Notes: generated by a model from the letters alone, not told the origin. A stretch of DNA of 16,300 nt from Thiodiazotropha sp040507005 (GCA_040507005.1 JBEVVS010000141.1:1-16300), one strand, 5' to 3'; shown: positions 5,941 through 13,498, counted from the first letter of the stretch. Translations and numbers: made by a program.

Positions 5941-6028
5941 GGATAACAATGTACTCAAGTAAACTCATGGCCTACGGCCCTGGGCGGGATCTCGGTTTCT
6001 CCTCGGCCCCTTGCCTCAAACGTTAACT
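5941..6028 (+). repeat. attC site 6 (last recognisable attC)
   Basis: The left box is GGATAAC (5941-5947), four bases after the upstream stop codon, and the right box is GTTAACT (6022-6028). Inner CAAG and CTTG arms pair, and the centre has the GGCCTACGGCCCTGGGCGGGATCTCGG...CTCGGCCCC type of loop common in attC sites. Outer boxes show one mismatch. Crossover is between 6022 and 6023. No later attC is seen. Confidence 0.75.
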
Positions 6029-6048
6029 GCTTCAATGATATAAAAACC

Positions 6049-6076
6049 TTGGCATTAATTATAATGTAATTATATT
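6049..6076 (+). promoter_or_regulatory. Probable promoter of the brnT relic
   Basis: TTGGCA (6049-6054) and TATATT (6071-6076) are 16 bases apart. The spacer holds two copies of TAATTATA, which could be a regulator site. It lies directly upstream of the brnT reading frame. Confidence 0.45.
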
Positions 6077-6091
6077 GTAGTCGAGAGCCAT

Positions 6092-6393
6092 CTGTCGTTT
6101 GAGTGGGATGAAAGGAAGAGTGTTTCCAATAAACGAAAGCACGGAGTTACATTTGAGGAAGTTAAATAAGTATTTACCGATCAGTTGCACGTTTAATATC
6201 TGACCCTGACCACTCTGACGACGAAGACAGGTTTATCCTGCTTGGTACAAGTATTCATTCCAGGTTATTGGTAGTTTGTCACTGCGTCAGGGACAATGAC
6301 TCAATCCGAATTATTTCAGCCCGGAAGGCGGATAAACAAGAACGTCGTGATTGTGCACAAGCGCATCGTGATCAAAAGCTTCAGTGGCAATAG
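6092..6393 (+). pseudogene. brnT: brnT toxin relic (start, nonsense and frameshift lesions)
   Basis: From 6092 the frame reads (L)SFEWDERKSVSNKRKHGVTF EEVK, the conserved BrnT N-terminus, but the expected ATG is CTG. A stop TAA at 6167-6169 interrupts it; the frame resumes VFTDQLH and then shifts. From about 6190 a different frame reads RLISDPDHSDDEDRF, ILLGTS, then SIRIISARKADKQERR and ends at TAG 6391-6393. These are the remaining BrnT motifs in order. The shift is explained by loss of one G (TTGGCA to TTGCA near 6187), and the stop by one base change from a Ser codon. BrnT is a RelE-fold RNase toxin paired with the HTH/ribbon antitoxin BrnA; no brnA follows. No attC closes this unit. It is a decayed cassette remnant. 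Confidence 0.8.
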
Positions 6394-6424
6394 AGCCGGC
6401 GGTTAAGACGTGCATATACTAGGA

Positions 6425-6451
6425 TAATTTACTCTGCTATGCTGTAAATTA
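6425..6451. repeat. Short inverted repeat in the decayed zone
   Basis: TAATTTAC (6425-6432) and GTAAATTA (6444-6451) pair perfectly around an 11-base loop. There is no following T run, so it is not a typical terminator. It is too short for an attC, although GTTACGC follows at 6455. Function unknown. Confidence 0.35.
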
Positions 6452-6475
6452 CCGGTTACGCAAAACGTTCGAAGC

Positions 6476-6634
6476 ATGGAAAAGCGCAAGATACACACAT
6501 CGATAATTGTACTTTTCGCAATTGCAGTTGCCTTGTACTTAATTGGAATGACAACACCAGCTGTTGTTTTTGGTGCAATCTTGTAACTAATATTATTTGT
6601 AGCCGCGGTTTATAAACATGCAGCTATCACATAG
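6476..6634 (+). pseudogene. Short membrane-protein ORF split by an in-frame TAA
   Basis: ATG 6476 begins MEKRKIHTSIIVLFAIAVAL, a basic start followed by one transmembrane span, then YLIGMTTPAVVFGAIL and TAA at 6584-6586. The same frame continues LILFVAAVYKHAAIT to TAG 6632-6634, giving what looks like the second membrane span. The intact form would be about 52 residues with two spans. One base change (for instance from GAA or CAA) would explain the stop. Family unknown. It could still be translated as a 36-residue single-span peptide. It sits at the right end of the accessory zone. Confidence 0.5.
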
Positions 6635-6683
6635 CCATGGGTTCCAGTGGATGCTCGCATTTGGTCGTAAGCCACTTTTCTTA

Positions 6684-7478
6684 TTATTCTCCAAGCAGAT
6701 CGAGAGCTTCCATCGCGGCCTGCTGTACATATGATACATCGTCCACTAACGCCTGCTTCAAACCTGATATTGCCATATCCCCACCGATTTCGCCCAATGC
6801 ATCGATAGCGGCTTCTCTGATGCGGGGGTTACTATCCCCCAAGGCGATCGTCAGGGTTTCAACAGCCTCGTTTCCACCGATTTCCAAAAGCGAGGCAACC
6901 GCTGCCTCCCGCACCCGGAAATCAGGATCTGATATGGCAGAGGAAAAGAGTTCGACAGGGTCTTGTTGTACGCTTTTGCCAAGGTCTATCAAGGCATCTT
7001 CGCGCAATTCGGGATCATCACTCATAGCCTGTAGCTGGAGTGAGGTATCCATGTCGATGGGTTCCAGCTGAAACCCCATGTAAATGCTATCAGTAGCTGT
7101 AGCTTCTCCGCCATCCTGTGGCAGGATCCAAAGTCTGGGAGAAGTTGTGCTTACATAGACGAAGCTGTGGTCGCGCAGGATGTAGGCGATCGCCTCAGCG
7201 ACCGGGCGCCACTCTATATCTACCGAAATGGATTGTTCCAGTGGGATGAAGGAAGAATAAGCAATTCCCGTTTGCGTTGCGATGGCGAAGAGCAGGTCAT
7301 TCAGCTCGATCTCTTCGGCTTTGACAAACAGATAACCTTTCTCGAAGAGCACGCCCTGAGAGCTCCTTACTGACGCCAGTTCTTGGCTACGACTGGATAT
7401 CTGATCCTGGGCCAACGCAGACTGATGCGCCATCATCGAGAGGCATGTTAAGCATAATACAAGTAGCTTTGATCCCAT
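6684..7478 (-). CDS. Exported protein with STN-like region and HEAT-like repeats
   Basis: A product of 264 residues. Residues 1-23 form a signal peptide (KLLVLCLTCLSMMAHQSALAQ), so it is periplasmic. Residues about 43-120 (GYLFVKAEEIELNDLLFAIATQTGIAY...VAEAIAYILRDHSFVYV...RLWIL) match the pattern of the STN domain found in secretins and TonB-dependent receptors. From about 150 onward, helical repeats with the HEAT pattern follow (DPDFRVREAAVASLLEIGG, SNPRIREAAIDALGEIGG, DVSYVQQAAMEALDLLGE), ending the protein. The combination suggests a periplasmic scaffold that binds partners. The ATG has AGGTCAGA upstream. It lies 104 bases downstream of the Fn3-like gene on the same strand and probably shares its transcript. 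It is not part of the cassette array. Confidence 0.82.
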   Translation of the reverse strand: MGSKLLVLCLTCLSMMAHQSALAQDQISSRSQELASVRSSQGVLFEKGYLFVKAEEIELNDLLFAIATQTGIAYSSFIPLEQSISVDIEWRPVAEAIAYILRDHSFVYVSTTSPRLWILPQDGGEATATDSIYMGFQLEPIDMDTSLQLQAMSDDPELREDALIDLGKSVQQDPVELFSSAISDPDFRVREAAVASLLEIGGNEAVETLTIALGDSNPRIREAAIDALGEIGGDMAISGLKQALVDDVSYVQQAAMEALDLLGE

Positions 7479-7582
7479 TTTTCTGACCTAATCCGATGTT
7501 TGTGTTGTGTGGTTTGGAAGCTTCAATGACGTTCCAGGGTGGGTTCCCTTTCAGCCAATGAAGCTCCCTTTGATTTACTCCA

Positions 7583-8389
7583 TCAACCTCCGAGTTCGAA
7601 GCAGCTCTCCACTGCGGTCTGATTGCCACTCTCCTCCTTGACCAGAATCTCGAACTTGAATTCGTCGCTCAGGTCGGTAAACTCGCTAGGAACTTCCAGC
7701 GAGGTTACATCAGGCGGAAGCTCGACACTCATGATCAACAGATTCGGGTCCTCGCTCTCGACCACCAGTTGATATTTGACCACTTCCACTGGCTCACCGC
7801 TTCTTCCCATATCCGGATGGGAATGGGTCACCGGATCCCAGCTGATAACGACAGGCGGTGTGACCACGGGTAAGGGGTCGGCATCGCAGTTTTCCGCTGC
7901 CGGTACGCCTGAGAGCTTGATACCGGCGGCTGGTGCAGGCATCAGGTGGGTGAATTCGACCTCACTCTCCAACTCCTCACCCTCGAGTGTTTTGCCCTCG
8001 ACCTCATAGATCCCCTCCGGAAAACGTTCGAAGAACTCCGCTGGTGATAGGTCGTCGAATCGTGGTTCGGCACTTTCGAAAAAGAGCTCGGTAAGACCCT
8101 GGAGGCGCAGACGTCCACGGTTGCGGATTGAGAGAATTCTGCGCTCATTCGTATCCTCAATCTCCAGGCTCTTCCAGGGCTCACCATCGATCAGGGCATG
8201 GAACCCCAGATCACCGTCGGTATGGTTGAGCTCTGCATAGATGTCGGCTTCGTCAAAGGGAATCTCCTGATCATCTCCGGCCACCGCAATCGAGGACGCG
8301 ACGGCGAGGGAGCCCGATATCAACAAAGCCAAACTGGTGCGCGAAGGGAAGGTTTTTGTAGATACTGGTTGGCGAAAATCTTGTTTCAT
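7583..8389 (-). CDS. Exported acidic protein with a C-terminal Fn3-like region
   Basis: A product of 268 residues, strongly acidic. A long basic N-terminal stretch (MKQDFRQPVSTKTFPSR) precedes a hydrophobic core (TSLALLISGSLAVASSIAVAG), giving an exported protein. The middle (about 40-150) has repeated beta-like stretches without a recognised family. Residues about 175-268 (PPVVISWDPVTHSHP, VVKYQLVVESED, FKFEILVKEESGNQT) have the Trp, Tyr and closing features of a fibronectin type III fold. Two cysteines (in ENCDAD and ESCFELGG) could form a disulfide. The start ATG is supported by AGGAG at 8397-8401 on the complement. It is divergent from the response regulator gene across a 266-base gap containing ATGACCAT repeats, so it is a likely target of that two-component system. 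Confidence 0.75.
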   Translation of the reverse strand: MKQDFRQPVSTKTFPSRTSLALLISGSLAVASSIAVAGDDQEIPFDEADIYAELNHTDGDLGFHALIDGEPWKSLEIEDTNERRILSIRNRGRLRLQGLTELFFESAEPRFDDLSPAEFFERFPEGIYEVEGKTLEGEELESEVEFTHLMPAPAAGIKLSGVPAAENCDADPLPVVTPPVVISWDPVTHSHPDMGRSGEPVEVVKYQLVVESEDPNLLIMSVELPPDVTSLEVPSEFTDLSDEFKFEILVKEESGNQTAVESCFELGG

Positions 8390-8437
8390 TTTGAGTCTCC
8401 TGGTTTTAGTCGGTTAATAGCCAGCCGGCCCTGGCTG

Positions 8438-8466
8438 ATATTAAGCTTATCCGTTCAACCTAACTG
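8438..8466 (-). promoter_or_regulatory. Candidate promoter of the Fn3-like / STN-HEAT gene pair
   Basis: On the minus strand, TAATAT (complement of 8438-8443) lies 17 bases from CAGTTA (complement of 8461-8466). The -35 is weak, as in activator-dependent promoters. A 6-bp hairpin AGCCAG/CTGGCT (8419-8436) lies at the predicted transcript start. Confidence 0.35.
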
Positions 8467-8480
8467 GAAACTGACTCGAA

Positions 8481-8520
8481 GATGACCATCTGCTGCTCAA
8501 AACATGACCATTTGGTCATC
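8481..8520. promoter_or_regulatory. ATGACCAT direct and inverted repeats (candidate regulator site)
   Basis: ATGACCAT occurs at 8482-8489 and again at 8504-8511, 22 bases apart (about two helical turns). The second copy is part of a perfect palindrome ATGACCA-TT-TGGTCAT (8504-8519). They lie between the divergent Fn3-like gene and the response regulator gene, 15 bases upstream of the candidate minus-strand -35. Binding by the neighbouring OmpR-type regulator is an inference. Confidence 0.5.
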
Positions 8521-8655
8521 TGGGCCCCGATTCTCATGCCAACAGTAGACAGCGCATTGACCAGGTTATAAATTTAAAATCAGCAACCACTGCTTTCGAT
8601 TTTTGAATTGCGTTTGTAATACAAAAAATCGTTACCGGCAGAGAGTGATTCAACC

Positions 8656-9330
8656 ATGCGATTATTGATAATAGAAGATGATGAAAAGATTGCCTCTTTC
8701 GTGAAGAAAGGTTTCAAAGAGGCGGGGTTCGTCGTCGAACATGCAAGCGATGGCAATACAGGCCTGAGCATGGCCCTTGCTTCATCCTATGATGTGGCTG
8801 TGATAGACATTATGCTCCCCGGGATGGATGGTCTCTCCATCATCGATGAGTTACGACGCCATCGCAACAAACTGCCGGTCATCATCTTGAGCGCCAAGCG
8901 ATCCTTGGATGAAAGGGTCGAGGGGCTGCAGGCGGGCGGTGACGACTATTTGACCAAACCCTTTGCGTTTACCGAACTCCTCGCCCGTGTTCAGGCATTG
9001 ATCCGGCGCGCAACCAATGTCCCCGAACCGACAGGTTTGAAGGTGGGAGACCTATCAATCGACCTGCTAAGGCGCACCGTGACCCGTGCCGGGAAAAGGA
9101 TCGATCTGCAGCCACGGGAGTTCTCTCTGATCGAGTATCTTGCTCGCAATTCCGGTCGTGTGGTGTCGAAAACCATGATTATGGAACACGTCTGGGACTA
9201 CAATTTCGATCCACAGACCAATGTGGTTGAGTCGAGAATCTGCCGCCTGCGTGAAAAGATCGATAAGGGCTTTGGTGCTCCTCTCATTCATACCGTGCGT
9301 GGAACAGGTTATGTTCTTAAAGAAACTTAA
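8656..9330 (+). CDS. OmpR/PhoB-type response regulator
   Basis: A product of 224 residues. The receiver domain (1-115) has the acidic pair Asp8-Asp9, phosphoacceptor Asp51 (VAVIDIMLPGMDG), Ser79 and Lys101 (DDYLTKPF). The C-terminal winged helix (about 130-224) shows the family motifs RRTVTRAGKRIDLQPREFSLIEYL, NVVESRICRLREKID and the ending HTVRGTGYVL. It is a DNA-binding transcription regulator activated by phosphorylation. It overlaps the histidine kinase gene by 20 bases, indicating translational coupling. The repeats at 8481-8520 in its upstream gap are a candidate binding site for auto- or divergent control. The ATG has GAGAGTGA upstream. Similar to QseB/PmrA/CusR-type regulators; the exact orthologue cannot be assigned. 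Confidence 0.95.
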   Translation: MRLLIIEDDEKIASFVKKGFKEAGFVVEHASDGNTGLSMALASSYDVAVIDIMLPGMDGLSIIDELRRHRNKLPVIILSAKRSLDERVEGLQAGGDDYLTKPFAFTELLARVQALIRRATNVPEPTGLKVGDLSIDLLRRTVTRAGKRIDLQPREFSLIEYLARNSGRVVSKTMIMEHVWDYNFDPQTNVVESRICRLREKIDKGFGAPLIHTVRGTGYVLKET

Positions 9331-10723
9331 TAATCTGCATAAGACCCTCGCGCTTAAAATGACAACCTGGTATGTAGGTGTTTTTGCCTTGTCATTCATA
9401 GTCACCTTTGTTGTTGTTTTTATGCTGATTGTCGCTATCGTGAATCAACGCATGGATGATGATCTGGAGGAAGATATTGAGGATATCGCCAGCTTATTAA
9501 AACAGGGTGGTTTCGACAGAATAAAAGAAGAGATGTCGATCGATACTAAAGGTGATGAGGCAGAGGTCTCCTTCTTTCGGGTATGGAAGGATCGCAAGCT
9601 GATCTTTACCACAGATCTATCATCCTGGCAGGGTCTTGAGCAACCTGACATTGAGCTATTTCAAACTCTTGAAGATGGCGAACCGATACTGGAAACAATT
9701 GAGCTGCCTGAGAGGGATCATTCAGTACGCACTGTCTACGGTTTTATCGACACAGATACCCTGCTTCAAGTCGGAGAGACACTGGAGAATGATGAAGAGT
9801 TTCTGGCAACACTGTTCAAAGGTTTTCTGTTCATACTGTTGGTAATGATCCTGCTCGGCGGGCCTATTGGATGGTTTCTCGCTCAACGCAACTTACGAGG
9901 TGTGCAGGAGGTGACCAAAACTGCAACTGAAATTGCAAAAGGCTCACTGGATCGGCGCGTACCGGTCAGTGCCAATGGTGATGAGTTGGACTATCTCGCG
10001 CAAGCCTTCAATTCCATGTTGGATCGTATCCAAAACCTGATTATCGGGATGCGCGAGATGACCGACAACCTGGCCCACGATCTGCGCAGCCCTGTGGCGC
10101 GTATCCGGGCATCTGCGGAAATGGCACTGAATAAGGACTTTTCGGGAACAGACTGGACTACCCTTGCCAACGATACGACCGAGGAGTGTGATCGGTTGTT
10201 GACCATGATCAACACCACATTGGATATCGCTGAAGCAGAGTCTGGTGCGGCGAAACTGAAGATCTCACAAGTCGACCTGGTTGATCTGGTAGTGGATGCA
10301 TGCGACCTGTTTCAGACTGTCGCGGAAGACAAACAGATATCGCTGATTACCCAGTTGCCAGCTACCTGTCGTATCCAAGCTGATCTGCAGCGTTTACAGC
10401 GGGTGGTCGCCAATCTGTTGGATAATGCGGTCAAATATACCCCGGAAGGGGGGAGTATCACAGTCGATCTGAACGATGATGAGCAGTCTGTTCATTTGTC
10501 CATTACCGACACCGGTGTTGGAATATCGTCTAATGAGCTACCCAAGATCTTCCAGCGTTACTACCGTTGCGATTCGAGCCGATCAGAATATGGCAACGGT
10601 CTAGGCCTGAGTTTGGCCCAGGCCTTTGTCCGTGCCCACGGCGGGGAAGTTGAAGTGGAGAGCTCACCCGGGAAGGGCAGTACCTTTACCGTCAGGCTCA
10701 TCAGGTCGCCCTATGTTGGCTGA
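9311..10723 (+). CDS. Membrane sensor histidine kinase
   Basis: A product of 470 residues. TM1 is about 20-44, followed by an acidic periplasmic sensor region of about 120 residues, TM2 about 165-188 (FKGFLFILLVMILLGGP), and a HAMP domain (about 189-240). The dimerisation/phosphoacceptor motif NLAHDLRSPVARIR carries His256. The ATPase domain has the N box (NLLDNAVKY, 368-376), G1 (DTGVGI from Asp400), F box (IFQRYYR) and G2 (GNGLGLSLAQAF from Gly428). All key residues are present. It should phosphorylate the partner regulator encoded upstream. I chose ATG 9311, which overlaps the regulator's end; the frame is open further upstream but inside that gene. The periplasmic domain has no recognised ligand-binding fold, so the signal is unknown. 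Confidence 0.94.
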   Translation: MFLKKLNNLHKTLALKMTTWYVGVFALSFIVTFVVVFMLIVAIVNQRMDDDLEEDIEDIASLLKQGGFDRIKEEMSIDTKGDEAEVSFFRVWKDRKLIFTTDLSSWQGLEQPDIELFQTLEDGEPILETIELPERDHSVRTVYGFIDTDTLLQVGETLENDEEFLATLFKGFLFILLVMILLGGPIGWFLAQRNLRGVQEVTKTATEIAKGSLDRRVPVSANGDELDYLAQAFNSMLDRIQNLIIGMREMTDNLAHDLRSPVARIRASAEMALNKDFSGTDWTTLANDTTEECDRLLTMINTTLDIAEAESGAAKLKISQVDLVDLVVDACDLFQTVAEDKQISLITQLPATCRIQADLQRLQRVVANLLDNAVKYTPEGGSITVDLNDDEQSVHLSITDTGVGISSNELPKIFQRYYRCDSSRSEYGNGLGLSLAQAFVRAHGGEVEVESSPGKGSTFTVRLIRSPYVG

Positions 10724-10920
10724 GGATAAGAAATATACTCCCGTCACCTCCATAAATATCAGACTGTCCAATGTGTCGCTTCTCGAACAGCATCGCTCAT
10801 CCCCATTTTGAATCAGATTTTCAGTGTCACCAACACGGTTCTGTGCGTTTGTTTTTTTGCAATCTGGATTCCTATACAATCGTATATTGATCCAGGCGTC
10901 AAAATCAGTGGAAGCAAAAC

Positions 10921-11361
10921 ATGAAGATTCTCGTGGCTGTTGATTTTTCTGCGTCGTCAAAAAAAATTGTAGAAAGGGCGGAAATAATCGCGAACGCATT
11001 GTCAGCAAGTGTTTGGATATTACACGTTGCAGAACCTGAACCGGACTTCGTAGGTTATGAAGCGGGACCGCAATCGGTTCGAGATTCTCTCTCCGAGAAA
11101 TTTCACAATGAACATCGCCAGATCCAGGAGATGGCCAACAATCTGCGGGACAAACAATTAGATGTCACTGCGCTTCTGCTGCAAGGATCGACTGCAGAGA
11201 CCATTCTTCAGCAGGCCTCGAAGTTGGGCGTGGATATGATTGTCATGGGTTCACACGGGCGTGGTGCCATGTATCAGCTGCTTATGGGGAGTGTTACCGA
11301 AGCTGTGCTTCATGCGGCCACGTGCCCGGTTCTGATTGTGCCTACCCGTGAGCATGCATAG
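10921..11361 (+). CDS. Universal stress protein (UspA family)
   Basis: A product of 146 residues, one Usp domain. It starts MKILVAVDFSASSKKIVERA, as usual for the family, and contains the ATP-binding signature G-x2-G-x9-G-S (Gly110, Gly113, Gly123, Ser124) within GSHGRGAMYQLLMGSVTEAV, then CPVLIVP. It is therefore of the ATP-binding subclass. Such proteins aid survival in starvation and oxidative or respiratory stress; the particular role cannot be read here. The start has GTGGAAG nine bases upstream. It is alone in its transcript as far as can be seen: about 200 bases separate it from the histidine kinase, with a T-rich stretch at 10850-10857 and no clear terminator. Confidence 0.94.
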   Translation: MKILVAVDFSASSKKIVERAEIIANALSASVWILHVAEPEPDFVGYEAGPQSVRDSLSEKFHNEHRQIQEMANNLRDKQLDVTALLLQGSTAETILQQASKLGVDMIVMGSHGRGAMYQLLMGSVTEAVLHAATCPVLIVPTREHA

Positions 11362-11435
11362 CATCCATGGAGGAGTAAAGACTTTGACTTGAAAGCCTGC
11401 ATGTATGATTTTTGAACGCTACAGGCCTCAGATTA

Positions 11436-11876
11436 ATGAAAGCATCCCATGGTACATATGCCTTGTTATTACAGACGACCAAAAGCAAGCTGGTCAATGT
11501 CGGACGATGGGGTTCTATCAATGTCGAACCGGGTTTTTATATCTACATCGGCAGTGCTTTCGGTCCGGGGGGTGTGCGGGCCCGCGTCGCGAGACATTGC
11601 CGGGCAGGGAAGGCGAAGCATTGGCACATCGACTATTTGCGTGAGACGGCAACCATCGAATCGGTCTGGTACAGCCACAGCCAGACTCGACTGGAACATA
11701 GATGGGCCGGCGCGCTGGCGAACTGGAGTCGGTCAGAACCGGTCGAGGGTTTTGGCTGTAGCGATTGCAACTGCGTAGCGCACCTGTTCTATTTCAAGCA
11801 GGCGTTGACCCGGGCTGGGTTTGCCAAGGCTGTAGATTGTCCGGTTAAAGCTTACTCTTGCGAAGCGATCGTTTGA
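11436..11876 (+). CDS. DUF123 / GIY-YIG-like nuclease-family protein
   Basis: A product of 146 residues. The signature is clear: HGTYALLL near the start, FYIYIGSAFGPGGVRARVARHCR, then KHWHIDYL and a cysteine cluster GCSDCNC. This is DUF123 (COG1833), a relative of GIY-YIG nucleases that occurs alone or fused to endonuclease III. The typical GIY-YIG pairs (GTY...YIG), Arg and His are visible. The activity of lone bacterial members is not established. ATG 11436 was chosen; an upstream TTG at 11412 would only add eight residues. Its stop lies six bases from that of the convergent cnoX gene, with no room for a separate terminator. Confidence 0.9.
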   Translation: MKASHGTYALLLQTTKSKLVNVGRWGSINVEPGFYIYIGSAFGPGGVRARVARHCRAGKAKHWHIDYLRETATIESVWYSHSQTRLEHRWAGALANWSRSEPVEGFGCSDCNCVAHLFYFKQALTRAGFAKAVDCPVKAYSCEAIV

Positions 11877-11882
11877 CAGCTC

Positions 11883-12746
11883 CTAGTGCAGGAAGTTGAA
11901 CATCCTGTTGCGGTACCGCTTCACCAGCTCGCCCTGTCCACCCAATAGCTCAAATATGCGCAACATCTCTTTCTGGGCCGCATTGTCGCCATAACCGCGA
12001 TCCTTCTGCAGCAGGGTCATGAGCAGTTCCAGCGCCCCTTCGAAATCGTTTTCCATCACCTTATGGGATGCCAGCAGATGCAGGGCTTCGCTATCTGCGG
12101 GATTTTCCCGTAGACGTCCTTCCAGTTCCGCTGCCGGCGGACTGTCCGCGGTGGCCCGGTCGATTTCGATCCGCGCCAGCATGGAAGCCACCTCCGGTTT
12201 GTCCCGCTCTTCAGGGGGCAGGGCCTTGAGCAGCTGTTCGGCTTCGTCCAGCTTGCCGAGGGTTGCCATATAACGGGCATAGGAGAGTTTCACCCGGGGG
12301 CTTTCGGGATCGGCTTCACTGGCCTGTTTGAGCAGGGCCTCGGCACCCTCCGCATCCCCCTTAAGCAGCAGGGCATCGGCCTGGGCCAGCAGGCCATCGG
12401 ACTCCCGGGGGATATGCTTGTCGAGAAAGCTGCGAATCTCCGCTTCCGGCAATGCCCCCATGAACTCATCAACCACCTGGCCCTGGTGGAACAGCTTTAC
12501 GCTGGGGATGCTGCGCACCTGGAAATGGGCGGCCAGCTGCTGCTCCTGTTCGGTGTTGACCTTCGCCACCAGGAACTTGCCCGCATACTCATCCGCCAGT
12601 TTCGCCAGGGTCGGCATCAGACTCTTGCAGGGATTGCACCACTCGGCCCAGAAGTCCACCAGCACCGGCACGTGCATGGAGTTCTCCAGCACCAGTTGTT
12701 GAAAGCGGTCTGTGGTGACATCAAAGACAAAGGATTGGTCCGCCAT
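11883..12746 (-). CDS. cnoX: CnoX (YbbN)-type thioredoxin-TPR co-chaperone
   Basis: A product of 287 residues. The N-terminal thioredoxin domain (about 1-110) has FWAEWCNPCKSLMP, with Cys37 and Cys40 forming a CxxC site, and the cis-Pro motif RSIPSVKLF. The rest (about 115-287) is helical TPR-like sequence (LLAQADALLLKGDAEGAEALLKQA, LGKLDEAEQLLKAL). Length and layout match CnoX. In E. coli the first active-site Cys is replaced (SxxC) and the protein is a holdase that hands clients to GroEL/DnaK; here the intact CxxC predicts thioredoxin-like redox activity as well. The start is supported by AGGAG upstream. It is divergent from trxC, and a TATAAT (complement of 12785-12790) lies about 40 bases upstream. 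Confidence 0.93.
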   Translation of the reverse strand: MADQSFVFDVTTDRFQQLVLENSMHVPVLVDFWAEWCNPCKSLMPTLAKLADEYAGKFLVAKVNTEQEQQLAAHFQVRSIPSVKLFHQGQVVDEFMGALPEAEIRSFLDKHIPRESDGLLAQADALLLKGDAEGAEALLKQASEADPESPRVKLSYARYMATLGKLDEAEQLLKALPPEERDKPEVASMLARIEIDRATADSPPAAELEGRLRENPADSEALHLLASHKVMENDFEGALELLMTLLQKDRGYGDNAAQKEMLRIFELLGGQGELVKRYRNRMFNFLH

Positions 12747-12784
12747 GGGTGAAAGCTCCTGTGCTTAAGCCGATAAGGGGCGCC

Positions 12785-12790
12785 ATTATA
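12785..12790 (-). promoter_or_regulatory. -10 element of cnoX
   Basis: A perfect TATAAT on the minus strand in the cnoX/trxC divergent gap, 38 bases before the cnoX start. No strong -35 lies at 16-18 bases, so the promoter assignment is moderate. Confidence 0.45.
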
Positions 12791-12875
12791 CTGAATTCAT
12801 GGATCAATGTTGGACTTGATATTCTTCTTGCGCTACCCCATTTAAGGAGCAATACAAACTGCAAGAAGCCCTATC

Positions 12876-13316
<441 letters not shown>

Positions 13317-13369
13317 CCATCCATTAAAATAGACAACGGAAATTGGCGGGCTCCAGGGCGCCAAGAGCA

Positions 13370-13398
13370 TAGACAGCTTATCCCGCCATAAGTACAAT
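13370..13398 (+). promoter_or_regulatory. carAB promoter
   Basis: TAGACA (13370-13375) and TACAAT (13393-13398) are separated by exactly 17 bases; each hexamer matches consensus in five of six positions. Transcription would start near 13405, leaving a leader of about 117 bases before carA. Confidence 0.65.
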
Positions 13399-13467
13399 AC
13401 CCGATCAACCATTTCGGGCGTTCTCTTCGGTCGACGCGCCCGGAACCAACTGTTTTTTGCAACCATT

Positions 13468-13498
13468 GGGGCAGGCACTTAGTGACCTGCCCCTTTTT
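13468..13498 (+). terminator. Intrinsic terminator in the carA leader (possible attenuator)
   Basis: GGGGCAGG (13468-13475) pairs perfectly with CCTGCCCC (13486-13493), with a partly paired CACTTAGTGA between them, and five T follow (13494-13498). It lies between the carAB promoter and carA. A T6 run (13452-13457) and a second hairpin (CGGGCG near 13424 with CGCCCG near 13436-13443) precede it. It may instead simply end trxC transcription. Confidence 0.8.

Larger units (their letters stand above)
1..6028 (+). mobile_element. Integron gene-cassette array without an integrase in the window
   Basis: Seen: a succession of imperfect inverted repeats with the attC layout, a left box ending in AAC (CATAAC, GCTAAC, GATAAC) and a right box starting GTTA. 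They separate short unrelated ORFs that mostly read left to right, and each gene lies just upstream of its own attC. Crossover points (G|TT) can be placed at 81/82, 877/878, 1360/1361, 2132/2133, 2769/2770 and 6022/6023. The attC sites differ in length (about 64 to 99 bases) and loop sequence, so the cassettes were gathered from varied sources. No tyrosine recombinase is encoded here; given the orientation, intI and attI would be left of the window. If none exists there, this is an attC cluster lacking integrase (CALIN). Cassette content (toxin-antitoxin pairs, barstar, VOC protein, unknowns) is typical of chromosomal integrons. Confidence 0.9.

Noticed and set aside
6421..6461. Possible attC around the TAATTTAC/GTAAATTA hairpin with GTTACGC after it
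   Set aside because: Too short (about 40 bases), left box GGATAAT does not end in AAC, and outer boxes do not pair.
1..6640. Integrase gene or CRISPR array in the accessory part
   Set aside because: No ORF shows tyrosine recombinase motifs, and the repeats are diverse attC sites, not regularly spaced identical repeats.
10827..10857. Terminator between the histidine kinase and uspA (CACGGTTCTGTG with T7 nearby)
   Set aside because: The stem is only three to four pairs, and the T run is separated from it; not convincing.
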